Origin: Proluteimonas luteida | GTDB lineage: Bacteria > Pseudomonadota > Gammaproteobacteria > Xanthomonadales > Xanthomonadaceae | NCBI RefSeq assembly: GCF_021191695.1 | Contig: NZ_JAIWPT010000004.1 | Span: 1 to 64,000 of the forward strand | Length of the DNA: 64,000 nt | Reading direction: 5' to 3' | Shown: positions 24,552 to 32,800 of the stretch, piece by piece | Layout of the letters: each line of letters begins with the position of its first letter | Position numbering within the stretch: the stretch's first letter is position 1 | The notes under the pieces: generated by a model | Databases searched by the model: none | What the model saw: only the letters and a program-made list of their open reading frames with translations | Told to the model about the DNA's origin: nothing | Made by a program: the position numbers and the translations under genes

Positions 24552-25526
24552 ATGTCCGAACAGCCCGCGCCATCGACCACGCCACAACGCAGCAACCGGC
24601 TCGTCGTGTATGCCGCGCTCGCCGGCAACCTCGCCATCGCGGTCACCAAGCTGGTCGCGGCCGGCATCACCGGGAGTTCGTCGATGCTCAGCGAGGGCGT
24701 GCATTCGCTGGTCGACTCGGCCAACGAGCTGCTCCTGCTGCACGGCCTGCGCCGCGCCGCGCTGCCGCCGACGCCCGCGTTTCCGTTCGGCCACGGCCGC
24801 GAACTGTACTTCTGGGCGTTCATCGTCGCACTGCTGGTATTCGCGCTCGGCGCCGTCATTTCGTTCTACGAGGGCATCTCGCACATCCTCGATCCCGAGC
24901 CGATGACGCGGCCGGTCGTGGCCTACGTCGTGCTGGCCCTGGCGCTGCTGTTCGAAGGCATGTCGTGGACGGTGGCGTTTCGCGCGTTCCGCCGCACGAA
25001 GGGCCGGTTCGGCTACGTGCAGGCCTTCCGCCGCAGCAAGGACCCGACCACCTTCACCGTACTGTTCGAGGACACCGCCGCGCTGCTCGGCCTGCTGATC
25101 GCGCTGGCCGGGGTATCCGCCAGCCACCTGCTGGAGATGCCGGTACTCGACGGCGTCGCATCGCTGTGCATCGGCGGCGTGCTCGCGGTCGCCGCGCTGC
25201 TGCTGGCCCGCGAGACCAAGGCCCTGCTGCTCGGCGAGTCCGCCAACCCGGAAGTACGCGACGCGATCCTGCGGCTTGCCGCGCAGGATCCGGGCGTGCG
25301 CACGGCGAACGGCGTGTTCACCACCCAACTCGGCCCGCACCAAGTCGTCGCGGCGCTCAGCGCGGAGTTCGAGGACGGGATGACCACCGCGGAGATCGAG
25401 ACCTGCGTGCAGCGGATCGAGGCCGCGGTCAAGGCCGGGCATCCGGAGGTGCTGGCGCTGTTCGTCAAACCGCAGACGCCGGAAGTCTGGCGGCAGCGGG
25501 CGACGGCCCTGCAGCGCGGCCGATAG
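24552..25526 (+). CDS. Cation diffusion facilitator (CDF) family transporter
   Basis: Inner-membrane metal/proton antiporter of 324 residues with a family-typical N-terminus (RLVVYAALAGNLAIAVTKLVAAGITGSSSM). The metal site motif HSLVDSANE in TM2 and the second site in VLFEDTAALLGLLIAL (TM5) are the HxxxD and DxxxA-type positions of the DmeF/FieF-like branch. FPFGHGRELYFW is also characteristic. About six transmembrane segments are followed by a short cytoplasmic domain (EVLALFVKPQTPE). The start at ATG 24552 is chosen by family; ATG at 24516 is also open. Which metal is exported (zinc, iron or other) cannot be decided from sequence. Confidence 0.88.
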   Translation: MSEQPAPSTTPQRSNRLVVYAALAGNLAIAVTKLVAAGITGSSSMLSEGVHSLVDSANELLLLHGLRRAALPPTPAFPFGHGRELYFWAFIVALLVFALGAVISFYEGISHILDPEPMTRPVVAYVVLALALLFEGMSWTVAFRAFRRTKGRFGYVQAFRRSKDPTTFTVLFEDTAALLGLLIALAGVSASHLLEMPVLDGVASLCIGGVLAVAALLLARETKALLLGESANPEVRDAILRLAAQDPGVRTANGVFTTQLGPHQVVAALSAEFEDGMTTAEIETCVQRIEAAVKAGHPEVLALFVKPQTPEVWRQRATALQRGR

Positions 25527-25555
25527 CGCTGCAGGCACCCGCCGGCAACGCGTGC

Positions 25556-26914
25556 TCAGGCGCGGCGTGCCGGCGTCGGCTGCGCGCTGCTGGCGTCATC
25601 CGGCCCGACTGGCGCAGGTTCCCAGCCGAATACGCTGCGGCCGCCATAGCGATGCGAGTCGCGCCGCTCCTGCGCCAGCAACGCCTGCAGCGACGGCCCG
25701 CGCGCCGAGGCCTCCAGCGCCCGCGATTGCGCGTCGAGCCGCCGGATCGCCGCCAGCCTGTCCTCGTTGCCCAGCTTCGCCTGGGAGACGGCGATCCTGA
25801 GCACGTCGATCGTACGGTCGAGGACCTTCGTCGGCACCGGGTATGGATGCCGGTCCTTGCCCCCGTGCGCCAGCGAGAACCGCGCCGGATCGCTGAACCG
25901 GCACGGCGTGCCGTGCATCACCTCGGCCACCAGCGCCAGCGCACGCACGGTGCGCGCGCCGATGCCAGGCACCTGCAGCAGCCCGGTGAAGTCGCGTGGT
26001 CCGCATTCGGCGGCCGCGGCCAGCGCGCCATGCAGGCGCCGCATCACCACGTCGCCGTCGCGCACGTCGTGATGGTCCGGCAACGACAGGTGCGGTTGCG
26101 GCGTCGCAGCCGCGGGCGCCGTGTCCGCGAACAGATCGGCGACGATGCTGCCGGGCGCAGGCACGTCCGCGCGCGGCACACGCGCCCTGGCCGGTCGCCG
26201 CTGGCCGCCGTCGATGTCAGCGAAGGCGTCGACCAGCCGCGACGGGCCGAGCTCGCGCAGCAGCGCGACCTGGGAATCGCGCGACGCCGCGGCACGCCGG
26301 TCGGCGAGGTTGACGATGGTGCCTTGCCCCGGCCCGTCGATCGCGGCGTGCGGCGCATCGACGAAATTCTCCAGCCCGTCCGACAGCCAGTGATAGCGGC
26401 GCGCCTGCTTCCGCTCACCGTGCATGCCCTGCTGGATCACGACCCACTGGCCGTCGTCGGCGACGATGAAGCCGTGCAGGTACAGGTCGAACCCGTCCTG
26501 CACCGCCGCACTGTCGACCTTGGCCACCAGTCGGCTGGTCCGCGCCAGCGCCGCGCCGTCAATGCCGGTACGCTCGCCGACCGCCAGCAGCTCGGCCGGC
26601 GTCGCCCGCGAATGCCGCCCGCGGCCGCCGCAGACGTGGATGCCGAGCTCGTCCGACAACGGCGCCAGCCCGTGCTTGAGCGCGCCGATGACGCTGGTGG
26701 TGATGCCCGACGAATGCCAGTCCATGCCCATCACCGCGCCGAAGGACTGGAACCAGAACGGATGCGCCAGTCGCCGCAGCAGCTCCGCGCGGCCGTACTC
26801 GAGCACGATCGCCTGGCACAGCACGGCCCCGAGCCGGGTCATGCGCTGGCCCAGCCACGCCGGCACGCGGCCGCCGTGCAGGGGGAGATCGGCGCTGCCG
26901 GTGCGACGGGACAT
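25556..26914 (-). CDS. DUF763 family protein
   Basis: Protein of 452 residues whose whole length follows DUF763 (SADLPLHGGRVPAWLGQRM, GMDWHSSGITTSVIGAL, VCGGRGRHSRATP, QGMHGERKQARRYHWLS). A helix-hairpin-helix DNA-binding motif is visible at LLQVPGIGARTVRALALVAEV. The family is best known from archaea and thermophilic bacteria; the HhH and charged conserved core suggest DNA handling, possibly nuclease or repair activity, but no function is established. The start at ATG 26914 matches the family N-terminus, and 30 extra upstream residues are rejected. The gene converges on the cation transporter, 29 bases away. Confidence 0.88.
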   Translation of the reverse strand: MSRRTGSADLPLHGGRVPAWLGQRMTRLGAVLCQAIVLEYGRAELLRRLAHPFWFQSFGAVMGMDWHSSGITTSVIGALKHGLAPLSDELGIHVCGGRGRHSRATPAELLAVGERTGIDGAALARTSRLVAKVDSAAVQDGFDLYLHGFIVADDGQWVVIQQGMHGERKQARRYHWLSDGLENFVDAPHAAIDGPGQGTIVNLADRRAAASRDSQVALLRELGPSRLVDAFADIDGGQRRPARARVPRADVPAPGSIVADLFADTAPAAATPQPHLSLPDHHDVRDGDVVMRRLHGALAAAAECGPRDFTGLLQVPGIGARTVRALALVAEVMHGTPCRFSDPARFSLAHGGKDRHPYPVPTKVLDRTIDVLRIAVSQAKLGNEDRLAAIRRLDAQSRALEASARGPSLQALLAQERRDSHRYGGRSVFGWEPAPVGPDDASSAQPTPARRA

Positions 26915-27177
26915 CGCCGCAGGATGCCGTGGCCGCGTCTCAGGCGGTGAGACCGTCGCCGCTGGCGCGCCAACACTGGACTTCCGGCGACCCGACAGCG
27001 GCATCGCCTCCTGCGCGACGCCCAGGAGGGTGGGCGGCGGAAATATGGGCCGCGCAGCGGGCTTTGCAGCGCGGACAATTTCTGTGGCCCACGCTCCTAG
27101 GTAGGGTCATCCCCAATTCCCCTCGCGCCCTGCATCCGGCTAGCTTGTGGTCAGGACAGACCGCCGGAGGGTGAACG

Positions 27178-28099
27178 ATGACCATTGCTGCCGCAGACGT
27201 TTCCATGCGTGCCATTCCTGCCCCTTTGGATTCGGCTGGCGTATCCGGATTCTGGGGGCCGCTCCCAGACCCTGCTCCGCTGCCCCCCCCTGCCTCCTTT
27301 TCCTCCCGCGGCCGACCAGCCCGAACAGACGCCCTTCGTCCGGGGCGACGGAGACCGACACACGGTCGATCCGAACGACATCAAACAGGATGGCTACGGC
27401 AGTTGTGCAGTGCTGTCGGCATTGCACACGATCGCGCAGCAGGATCCTTCCGTCATCCAGGACATGATCCAGGACAATGGAGACGGCACGTACACCGTGA
27501 CGTTCCAGGAGAAGATCGAGGTCATGGGGATGACGTTCTGGGTGCCCGTCGAGGTGACGGTCAGCGGACCGTTCACCGGAGGCGCCGCCGATCCTGGTGA
27601 CGTGGGCGCGAATGGAGAAGAGGTCTGGCCGGCCATCATCGAGGCGGCGTACGCACAGCAGTACAAGGGCGATGACCTGACATATGAGACAGGCGTGGCA
27701 CCTGGCGATGTACTGGAACGTATCCTCGGTGAAGAAGCCGGAACCGTGGGGACAAGCGAGATCTCTTCCTCCGAAATGAGCGACAAACTCGCCGACGGCG
27801 ATGCCGTGGTGGCATGGACACCCCCCTTCAAGGATGACGAGGGCAACTGGCTGCCGGAAATCACTACCGAGCAACAGGAACTGATCGAGCACTACGGCAT
27901 CGCCGGCGGACATGCCTATGCGGTGAGCGAGATCGTGCCCGCCGGGACGGCCTACGTCGACCCTGCCACCGGGGAATCGATTGTCGCCACCGAGGATGTG
28001 GTCATTCTGGACAATCCGTGGGGCAGTTCCGACGTCGTGATGCCCTATTCCGATTATCAGGAGGTCTATGGCTGGGTGAGCAGCGCCTCGACGGACTGA
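27178..28099 (+). CDS. Calpain-like papain-fold cysteine protease, split by a +1 frameshift at a poly-C tract
   Basis: ATG at 27178 has an ideal ribosome-binding site (GGAGG, seven bases upstream) and encodes MTIAAADVSMRAIPAPLDSAG, then WGPLPDPAPLPP. The homology lies in the next frame from about 27290 to 28099. The frames join if the C8 tract at 27283-27290 had seven Cs, giving one 306-residue protein. The second frame opens only with TTG at 27185, without a ribosome site. The protease part shows DPNDIKQDGYGSCAVLSALHTIA (Cys76 after frame repair), GGHAYAVSEI (His245) and LDNPWGS (Asn279). This Cys-His-Asn order is that of calpain-like C2 peptidases, with QDGYGSC replacing QGxxGDC. There is no signal peptide. 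Base composition is less GC-rich than the flanks. A secreted effector or toxin is possible but unproven. Confidence 0.7.
27283..27290 (+). repeat. C8 homopolymer tract at the frame switch
   Basis: Eight consecutive Cs lie exactly where the 5' and 3' frames of the calpain-like gene diverge. Loss of one C would give a continuous reading frame. Such a tract can vary by slipped-strand mispairing or be a sequencing error; both are compatible with what is seen. Confidence 0.8.
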
Positions 28100-28230
28100 G
28101 GCGCGCAGTTCCGGTCATGACGTCCCTGCTCCGCATCGGCAGCAGCGGAGCCTCGCGCCATGCGGTCGGTCTTCGAGTCCCGTTGCAGCGGTCCGTCCCG
28201 TCGCCGCCAAGCGTGCTGTAGCATCGCGTG

Positions 28231-28929
28231 ATGAGCAGGTTGGCGACTTTTTTCCATTCCCGCCGGCGCACTCGCCTGACACACGCGTTGTTGGGCGCTT
28301 GTGTCCTGAGCCTTGCAGCGGGAACAGGTTGCGCCGACCCGATATCGCCTGTTGCACCGACGCCATCCGAACCAGGGCCCCCCATGCAAGACGACACCAT
28401 CCAGATCCGCCAGGGCGCGGCCAGCTCGTTGGGTACCAACCGGTTCGGCTTCATCGGATCCGATGGCGAAGGCGGCGCGTTGCTCGATGTCTGGGACGCC
28501 CGTGACGACGTTTGGCTCACTCATCACCGGTTGCGGCCGGGCGCGATCTTCCCGGCGGCGGGACAGTTCCTGCGTGTTCTGGAAATCCGGCACGGCGAAC
28601 CCGGTGGATTCATCTCGCTCGGTCCTGCCGGTGACGCCGGCGGCATCGCCGCCGTCCCATTCGAGCAGCCTGTGCTTCCTCTACACGGCAGCCTCGAGGT
28701 GGGGCTCAGCAGGCTGGAACTGACCGAGCCACCCACCACACAGTCCGCGCGAGCTCGCAGGTGGCCCAAGCTGCGTCCCCTGAACCGCACCACGCCAGAT
28801 CAGATCGAAGAGCTCGATCTGCGCATTGGCGACACGCTCACCTTCGGCGACAAGATGCTGCGTGTGGAACGCATTCAGACCGACGCGGGCGACATCGCGG
28901 GATTCGTTGTATTCGCATTGGCCCCCTGA
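28231..28929 (+). CDS. Secreted or lipid-anchored protein of unknown function next to the calpain-like gene
   Basis: Protein of 232 residues, not recognised. A hydrophobic N-terminus (THALLGACVLSLAAGTGC) ends in a cysteine in a weak lipobox (GTGC), so it is either a lipoprotein or has a cleaved signal. Two related beta-like segments occur: LRPGAIFPAAGQFLRVLEI followed by GGFISL, and LRIGDTLTFGDKMLRVERI followed by AGFVVFAL. This indicates internal duplication. GTG at 28228 directly precedes ATG 28231 and either could start the gene. It lies 131 bp after the calpain-like gene on the same strand with similarly reduced GC. A periplasmic immunity protein or an inhibitor for the protease is a reasonable guess, without direct evidence. 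Confidence 0.75.
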   Translation: MSRLATFFHSRRRTRLTHALLGACVLSLAAGTGCADPISPVAPTPSEPGPPMQDDTIQIRQGAASSLGTNRFGFIGSDGEGGALLDVWDARDDVWLTHHRLRPGAIFPAAGQFLRVLEIRHGEPGGFISLGPAGDAGGIAAVPFEQPVLPLHGSLEVGLSRLELTEPPTTQSARARRWPKLRPLNRTTPDQIEELDLRIGDTLTFGDKMLRVERIQTDAGDIAGFVVFALAP

Positions 28930-29082
28930 TTCTGCCAAGCGGTTTCCGATCCCCTGATGCCGGACCCGGACGACGGATTATGCGGCAGGCTGCTTTGTCC
29001 GCTGCGAGCTTTGGCTGATGCGAACGTTTGCCGCACATGGCGATGCACCATCCACACCGTTGTAAACTGCACGATCGAAATC

Positions 29083-30087
29083 TCAGCCGGCAAGACCGTC
29101 ACTGGCGATGGGAAGCGGAGAGGCGGCGGTAGACCGACCCGCCGCCCGTTGCAGGCGCGCCGCCACATCCTCAAGACTTCCCGCGAGTTCCTGCGGCGCC
29201 AGCACCTCGAACTCGACGCCGAGGCCGGCGATCCACACCGCCAGCATCCCGACCGCCTGCGCGCCGGTCTCCAGCAGGCAGCGGTCGTCGGCGAGGGCCG
29301 TCAGGCGGCCGGCCAGCGGCGGGATGCGTTCGGCCATGCGTGCCAGCGGCGCATGCAGCACCACGCGGGCGCGCACCGCGTACGGGTCCGATCCGACCGC
29401 GCGCGACACGTAGGCGGCGGCATCGCCGTCCGGTATCGGCCGCGGCAGGAAGCGCGGTCCGGACTGCAGGCGTCCGCCGATGCGGTCGACGCGGAACGTC
29501 CGCCAGTCGCCGCGCCCGCAATCCCAGGCCAGCAGGTACCAGCGCGCCGCCGAGCAGACCAGCGCATGCGGCTCGACGTCGCGCTCGCTGCGGCGGCCGT
29601 CGTTGCCCCGGTAGGCGAATGCCGCGCGCACCCGGTCGCGGCAGGCGCCGGCCAGCGCGCTCAGCCGCTCGGCATCCACCGCCGGCCCGACCATGCCCAG
29701 CGGCACCATCGCGGCGTGCAGTCCGCGCACGCGCCGGCGCAGCCGGGTGGGCAGCACCTGTTCCAGCTTGGCCAGCGCACGCAGGCCGGCGTCCTCGAGT
29801 CCGGTCACCGCCGTCATCGTCGCCAGGCGCAGGCCCAGTGCGACCGCCAGCGCCTCGTCGTCGTCGAGCAGCAGCGGCGGCAGCGCGGCGCCGGCGGCGA
29901 GCGCGTACCCGCCGGCAGGGCCGGCACTGGCGCGCACCGGATAGCCGAGACTGCGCAGCCGGTCGATGTCCCGGCGCACCGTGCGCGGGGTGACGCCGAG
30001 CCGCGCGGCCAGTTCCGCACCGGGCCAGAACCGGCGGGACTGGAGCAGGCCGAGCAGGCGCAGCAGGCGGGCGGAGGTGTCGAGCAC
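29083..30087 (-). CDS. WYL-domain (YafY/DeoR-like) transcriptional regulator
   Basis: Regulator of 334 residues. The N-terminal helix-turn-helix is LLGLLQSRRFWPGAELAARLGVTPRTVRRDIDRLRSLGYPV. A WYL domain follows (SAARWYLLAWDCGRGDWRTFRVDRIG), then a WCX C-terminal domain. The start is GTG at 30087 (LDTSARLLRLL), the family-typical beginning. The divergent gene is a glutathione S-transferase, and the 102-bp gap between them contains a perfect 9-7-9 inverted repeat, the probable operator. YafY-type regulators paired with a divergent GST or glyoxalase gene are common. The ligand is unknown. Confidence 0.9.
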   Translation of the reverse strand: MLDTSARLLRLLGLLQSRRFWPGAELAARLGVTPRTVRRDIDRLRSLGYPVRASAGPAGGYALAAGAALPPLLLDDDEALAVALGLRLATMTAVTGLEDAGLRALAKLEQVLPTRLRRRVRGLHAAMVPLGMVGPAVDAERLSALAGACRDRVRAAFAYRGNDGRRSERDVEPHALVCSAARWYLLAWDCGRGDWRTFRVDRIGGRLQSGPRFLPRPIPDGDAAAYVSRAVGSDPYAVRARVVLHAPLARMAERIPPLAGRLTALADDRCLLETGAQAVGMLAVWIAGLGVEFEVLAPQELAGSLEDVAARLQRAAGRSTAASPLPIASDGLAG

Positions 30088-30105
30088 GGCGCCAGTCTAT
30101 CCGCG

Positions 30106-30130
30106 ATTGCGGACCGAATCTGTCCGCAAT
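30106..30130. promoter_or_regulatory. Operator between WYL regulator and GST genes
   Basis: ATTGCGGAC (30106-30114) and GTCCGCAAT (30122-30130) are perfect inverted copies with a seven-base spacer. The site is centred in the 102-bp divergent promoter region, 19 bases from the regulator start. Its symmetry and placement make it the likely binding site of the WYL regulator. Confidence 0.7.
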
Positions 30131-30189
30131 GGTCCCTACCCTGCACTCGTCGCCATTCCGGCCACGTCCGCACCCTGAGGAGATCCACC

Positions 30190-30825
30190 ATGTCCCTGAA
30201 GCTCTTCGCCGCCCCGATGTCCAGCGCCACCCCGGTCGTCTGCGCGCTCGCCGAACTCGACCTCGACTGCGAGATCGTCATGCTCGACCTGCAGGCCGGC
30301 GAGCAGAAGCGTCCGGCCTATCTCGCGATCAACCCGCACGGCGTCGTGCCGACCCTCGTCGTCGACGGCACGCCCTTGTTCGAAACGGTCGAGATCCTGC
30401 AATGGCTGGGCGAGACCTACGGCGTCGAGCGTGGCCTGTGGCCCGCGGCCGGCACGCCGGAACGGCTTACCGCGCTGTCGTGGAGCGGCTGGATCTATGC
30501 CAGCTACGGCGCCCTGGTCGGCACGCTGAACTTCGCCCGGAGCCCGCATGTGGACGCCGCCCTGCACCATCCGCCGCTGGCCGCCGAAGTCCTGCGCCGC
30601 CTCGACGCCGCGCTCGGCCGCCTCGACGCGCGGCTGGCGGCGCGGCCCTTCCTGCTGGGCGATGCCTACTCGCTGGCGGACCTGACCGTCGCCTGCGTCG
30701 TCACCTACAGCCTCTACTGCGGTGTGTCCGTCGAAGGCCATCCGCACGTGCGCGACTGGCTGCGCGGCTTCTACACCCGCCCGGCCTATGCCAGGGGCTG
30801 GGGCGATGCGCCGCCGATGGTCTGA
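30190..30825 (+). CDS. Glutathione S-transferase family protein
   Basis: Cytosolic GST-fold enzyme of 211 residues. The thioredoxin-like N-terminal domain has MSLKLFAAPMSSATPVVCALAEL, INPHGVVPTLVVDGTPLFETVEILQWL (cis-Pro and the ES-type glutathione contact read as ETVE). The helical C-terminal domain shows PFLLGDAYSLADLTVACVV, the conserved N-capping-box region. ATG at 30190 follows GGAG. It diverges from the WYL regulator and should be controlled through the inverted repeat at 30106-30130. The substrate is unknown; detoxification of an electrophile sensed by the regulator is the usual picture. Confidence 0.92.
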   Translation: MSLKLFAAPMSSATPVVCALAELDLDCEIVMLDLQAGEQKRPAYLAINPHGVVPTLVVDGTPLFETVEILQWLGETYGVERGLWPAAGTPERLTALSWSGWIYASYGALVGTLNFARSPHVDAALHHPPLAAEVLRRLDAALGRLDARLAARPFLLGDAYSLADLTVACVVTYSLYCGVSVEGHPHVRDWLRGFYTRPAYARGWGDAPPMV

Positions 30826-30843
30826 GCAACGCGCACTTTGCAT

Positions 30844-30871
30844 CGACGCCCGGCGGGAGGCCCGGGCGTCG
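30844..30871. terminator. Hairpin between convergent GST and DUF885 genes
   Basis: CGACGCCCGG (30844-30853) and CCGGGCGTCG (30862-30871) form a perfect 10-bp stem with an eight-base loop. It sits in the 63-bp gap between two converging genes and could stop both transcripts. There is no T-tract, so intrinsic termination is not certain. Confidence 0.45.
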
Positions 30872-30888
30872 CGAGACGACACACCCGG

Positions 30889-32685
30889 TCAGCCCTGCGC
30901 GGCGTCCGCCTTGCGTTCGGCGATGAAGCGCCGCACCTCATCCTCCAGCACCGGCAGCGGCACCGAGCCCAGGTTGAGGATGGTGTCGTGGAACGGGCGC
31001 TGGTCGAACGCGGCGCCGAGTTCACGCTCGGCCTCGGCACGCAGGTCGAGGAGGGTCCTGTAGCCGATGTAGTACGACAGCGCCTGGCCCGGCCAGGAGA
31101 TGTAGCGGTCGACCTCGGTCACCACGTCGTGGCGCGCCAGCGCGGTGTGGTCGGCCAGATAGTCGATCGCCTGCTGGCGGCTCCAACCGTACTCGTGCAG
31201 GCCGGTGTCGATGACCAGCCGCGCGGCGCGCCACATCTCGAACGTCAATCGGCCGAATTCCTCGTACGGGGTCTCGTAGATGCCCATGCGCGTGCCCAGC
31301 CATTCGGTGTACAGGCCCCAGCCCTCGCCGTAGCCGGAGAAGTAGGTCTGCTGGCGGAAATCCGGGCGTGCCGGCGCCTCGAGTGCCAGCGCGGCCTGGA
31401 AACTGTGACCCGGCGCGCACTCGTGCAGCACCAGCGCCGGCAGGTTGTACAGCGGCCGCGACGGCAGGTCGTAGGTGTTGAAGAAGCAGGCTTCCAGGCC
31501 GCCACGACCGGAGGTGTAGATCGGCGCGATGTCGTCGGCCACCGGCAGGATCGTGAAGCGGTAGCGCGGCAAGGTGCCGACGACGTACTGCAGCTGGCCA
31601 TCGATCTTCTTGGCGATCAACGACGCTTCGCCGAGCAGTTCGCGCGGCGTCCTGGCGTAGAACTTCGGGTCGCTGCGCAGGTAGTCGATGAACGCCGGCA
31701 GGTCGCCTTCAAAGCCGGCGCGGCCCATGACCTCGCGCATCTCCGCGGTGATGCGTTCGACCTCGGCCAGGCCGAAGTCGTGGATCTCGCGCGCGGTCAT
31801 GTCGCGGGTCACGTACTCGCGGATCTGGCTCTGGTAGAATGCGCGTCCGTCGGGCAGATCGCTGGCGGCGATCGTCGTGCGCGTGCGCGGCAGGTACTCG
31901 CCGCGGATGAAGCCCAGCAGCTTCGCGTACGCGGGGATCGCTTGCGCCAGCACGACGCGCCGGCCTTCCTCGCGCAACTGCGTGCGCACGGGTTCGGGAA
32001 TCGTGGTGGGGATGCGATCGAACGTCGCCAGCAGCGGATTGGCCTCGCCGGTCAGCACATAGGGGTCGAGCGTCCTGTCGCGCCCTTCGAGCGTCGCCCG
32101 CGGCACGCTCCAGCCGCGTGCCAGGCCACGCTCCATGTTCGCGATCTGCTCGTCGAAGTAGCGCGGTACGTCGGACAGCCGTCCGATGAAACGACGCCAG
32201 TCGGCCTCGGTCTGGAACGGCTGCCTCGGATTGATGCCGCCCCAGAAGAAACTGTCGCTGTTGAACGGGGCCTCGTAGGTGCGCCACCGGGCGTTGGCCA
32301 GGCTCGCTTCGAGCGATGCGCGGAACACCGCGGCGTTGATCCGTTCTTCGTCTCCCAGTGCTTCGATGTCGATGTCATCGAGCGCGCCCAGCACCTGCTG
32401 CCAGTACGCGGCGCGGCGCGCCCAGGCGTCGGGCATCACCGAAGGCAGCCGGTCGCCGGCCTGCCAGCGTCCATCGACATGCACGCGAACGAACTCCTCC
32501 TGCCGCCATTGCCACTCCGCGGTATAGAGCGCGCGCAGCGCCGATTCCGCCGCATTGGCGGGCGCGGCGATCTGCGCTTCCGGTCGCTGCGCAGCGGCCG
32601 GCAAGGCCGCGCCGAACACGAGTGCGAGTGCGAGTGACAATACGCGGGCGGGACACGTCGCGTGACGACGCGATGCGATGGACAT
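30889..32685 (-). CDS. Secreted DUF885 family metallopeptidase-like protein
   Basis: Exported protein of 598 residues with a signal peptide ending in AALPAAAQ near residue 33. The zinc-binding HExxH-like motif of this family appears as LHECAPGHSFQ, with the downstream glutamate in GYGEGWGLYTEWLG. Other family blocks are WGGINPRQPF, GRGGLEACFFNTYDLPSRPLY and SWPGQALSYYIGYRTLLDLR. The fold resembles M32/M2-type gluzincins. Xanthomonadaceae carry several paralogues. ATG at 32685 gives the signal peptide; a 70-residue upstream extension has none. The substrate is unknown and presumably a periplasmic peptide. Confidence 0.9.
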   Translation of the reverse strand: MSIASRRHATCPARVLSLALALVFGAALPAAAQRPEAQIAAPANAAESALRALYTAEWQWRQEEFVRVHVDGRWQAGDRLPSVMPDAWARRAAYWQQVLGALDDIDIEALGDEERINAAVFRASLEASLANARWRTYEAPFNSDSFFWGGINPRQPFQTEADWRRFIGRLSDVPRYFDEQIANMERGLARGWSVPRATLEGRDRTLDPYVLTGEANPLLATFDRIPTTIPEPVRTQLREEGRRVVLAQAIPAYAKLLGFIRGEYLPRTRTTIAASDLPDGRAFYQSQIREYVTRDMTAREIHDFGLAEVERITAEMREVMGRAGFEGDLPAFIDYLRSDPKFYARTPRELLGEASLIAKKIDGQLQYVVGTLPRYRFTILPVADDIAPIYTSGRGGLEACFFNTYDLPSRPLYNLPALVLHECAPGHSFQAALALEAPARPDFRQQTYFSGYGEGWGLYTEWLGTRMGIYETPYEEFGRLTFEMWRAARLVIDTGLHEYGWSRQQAIDYLADHTALARHDVVTEVDRYISWPGQALSYYIGYRTLLDLRAEAERELGAAFDQRPFHDTILNLGSVPLPVLEDEVRRFIAERKADAAQG

Positions 32686-32800
32686 CGGCAACTCCTGGGC
32701 TATGCGGATTGGGGGCGGCCGCGACGATGCCACGCGCCGGGCGTTGGGTAATGCCACAGACCATGGCAGGCGGGCAAGCGCGCAGTCCGCCGCCGCGCTG

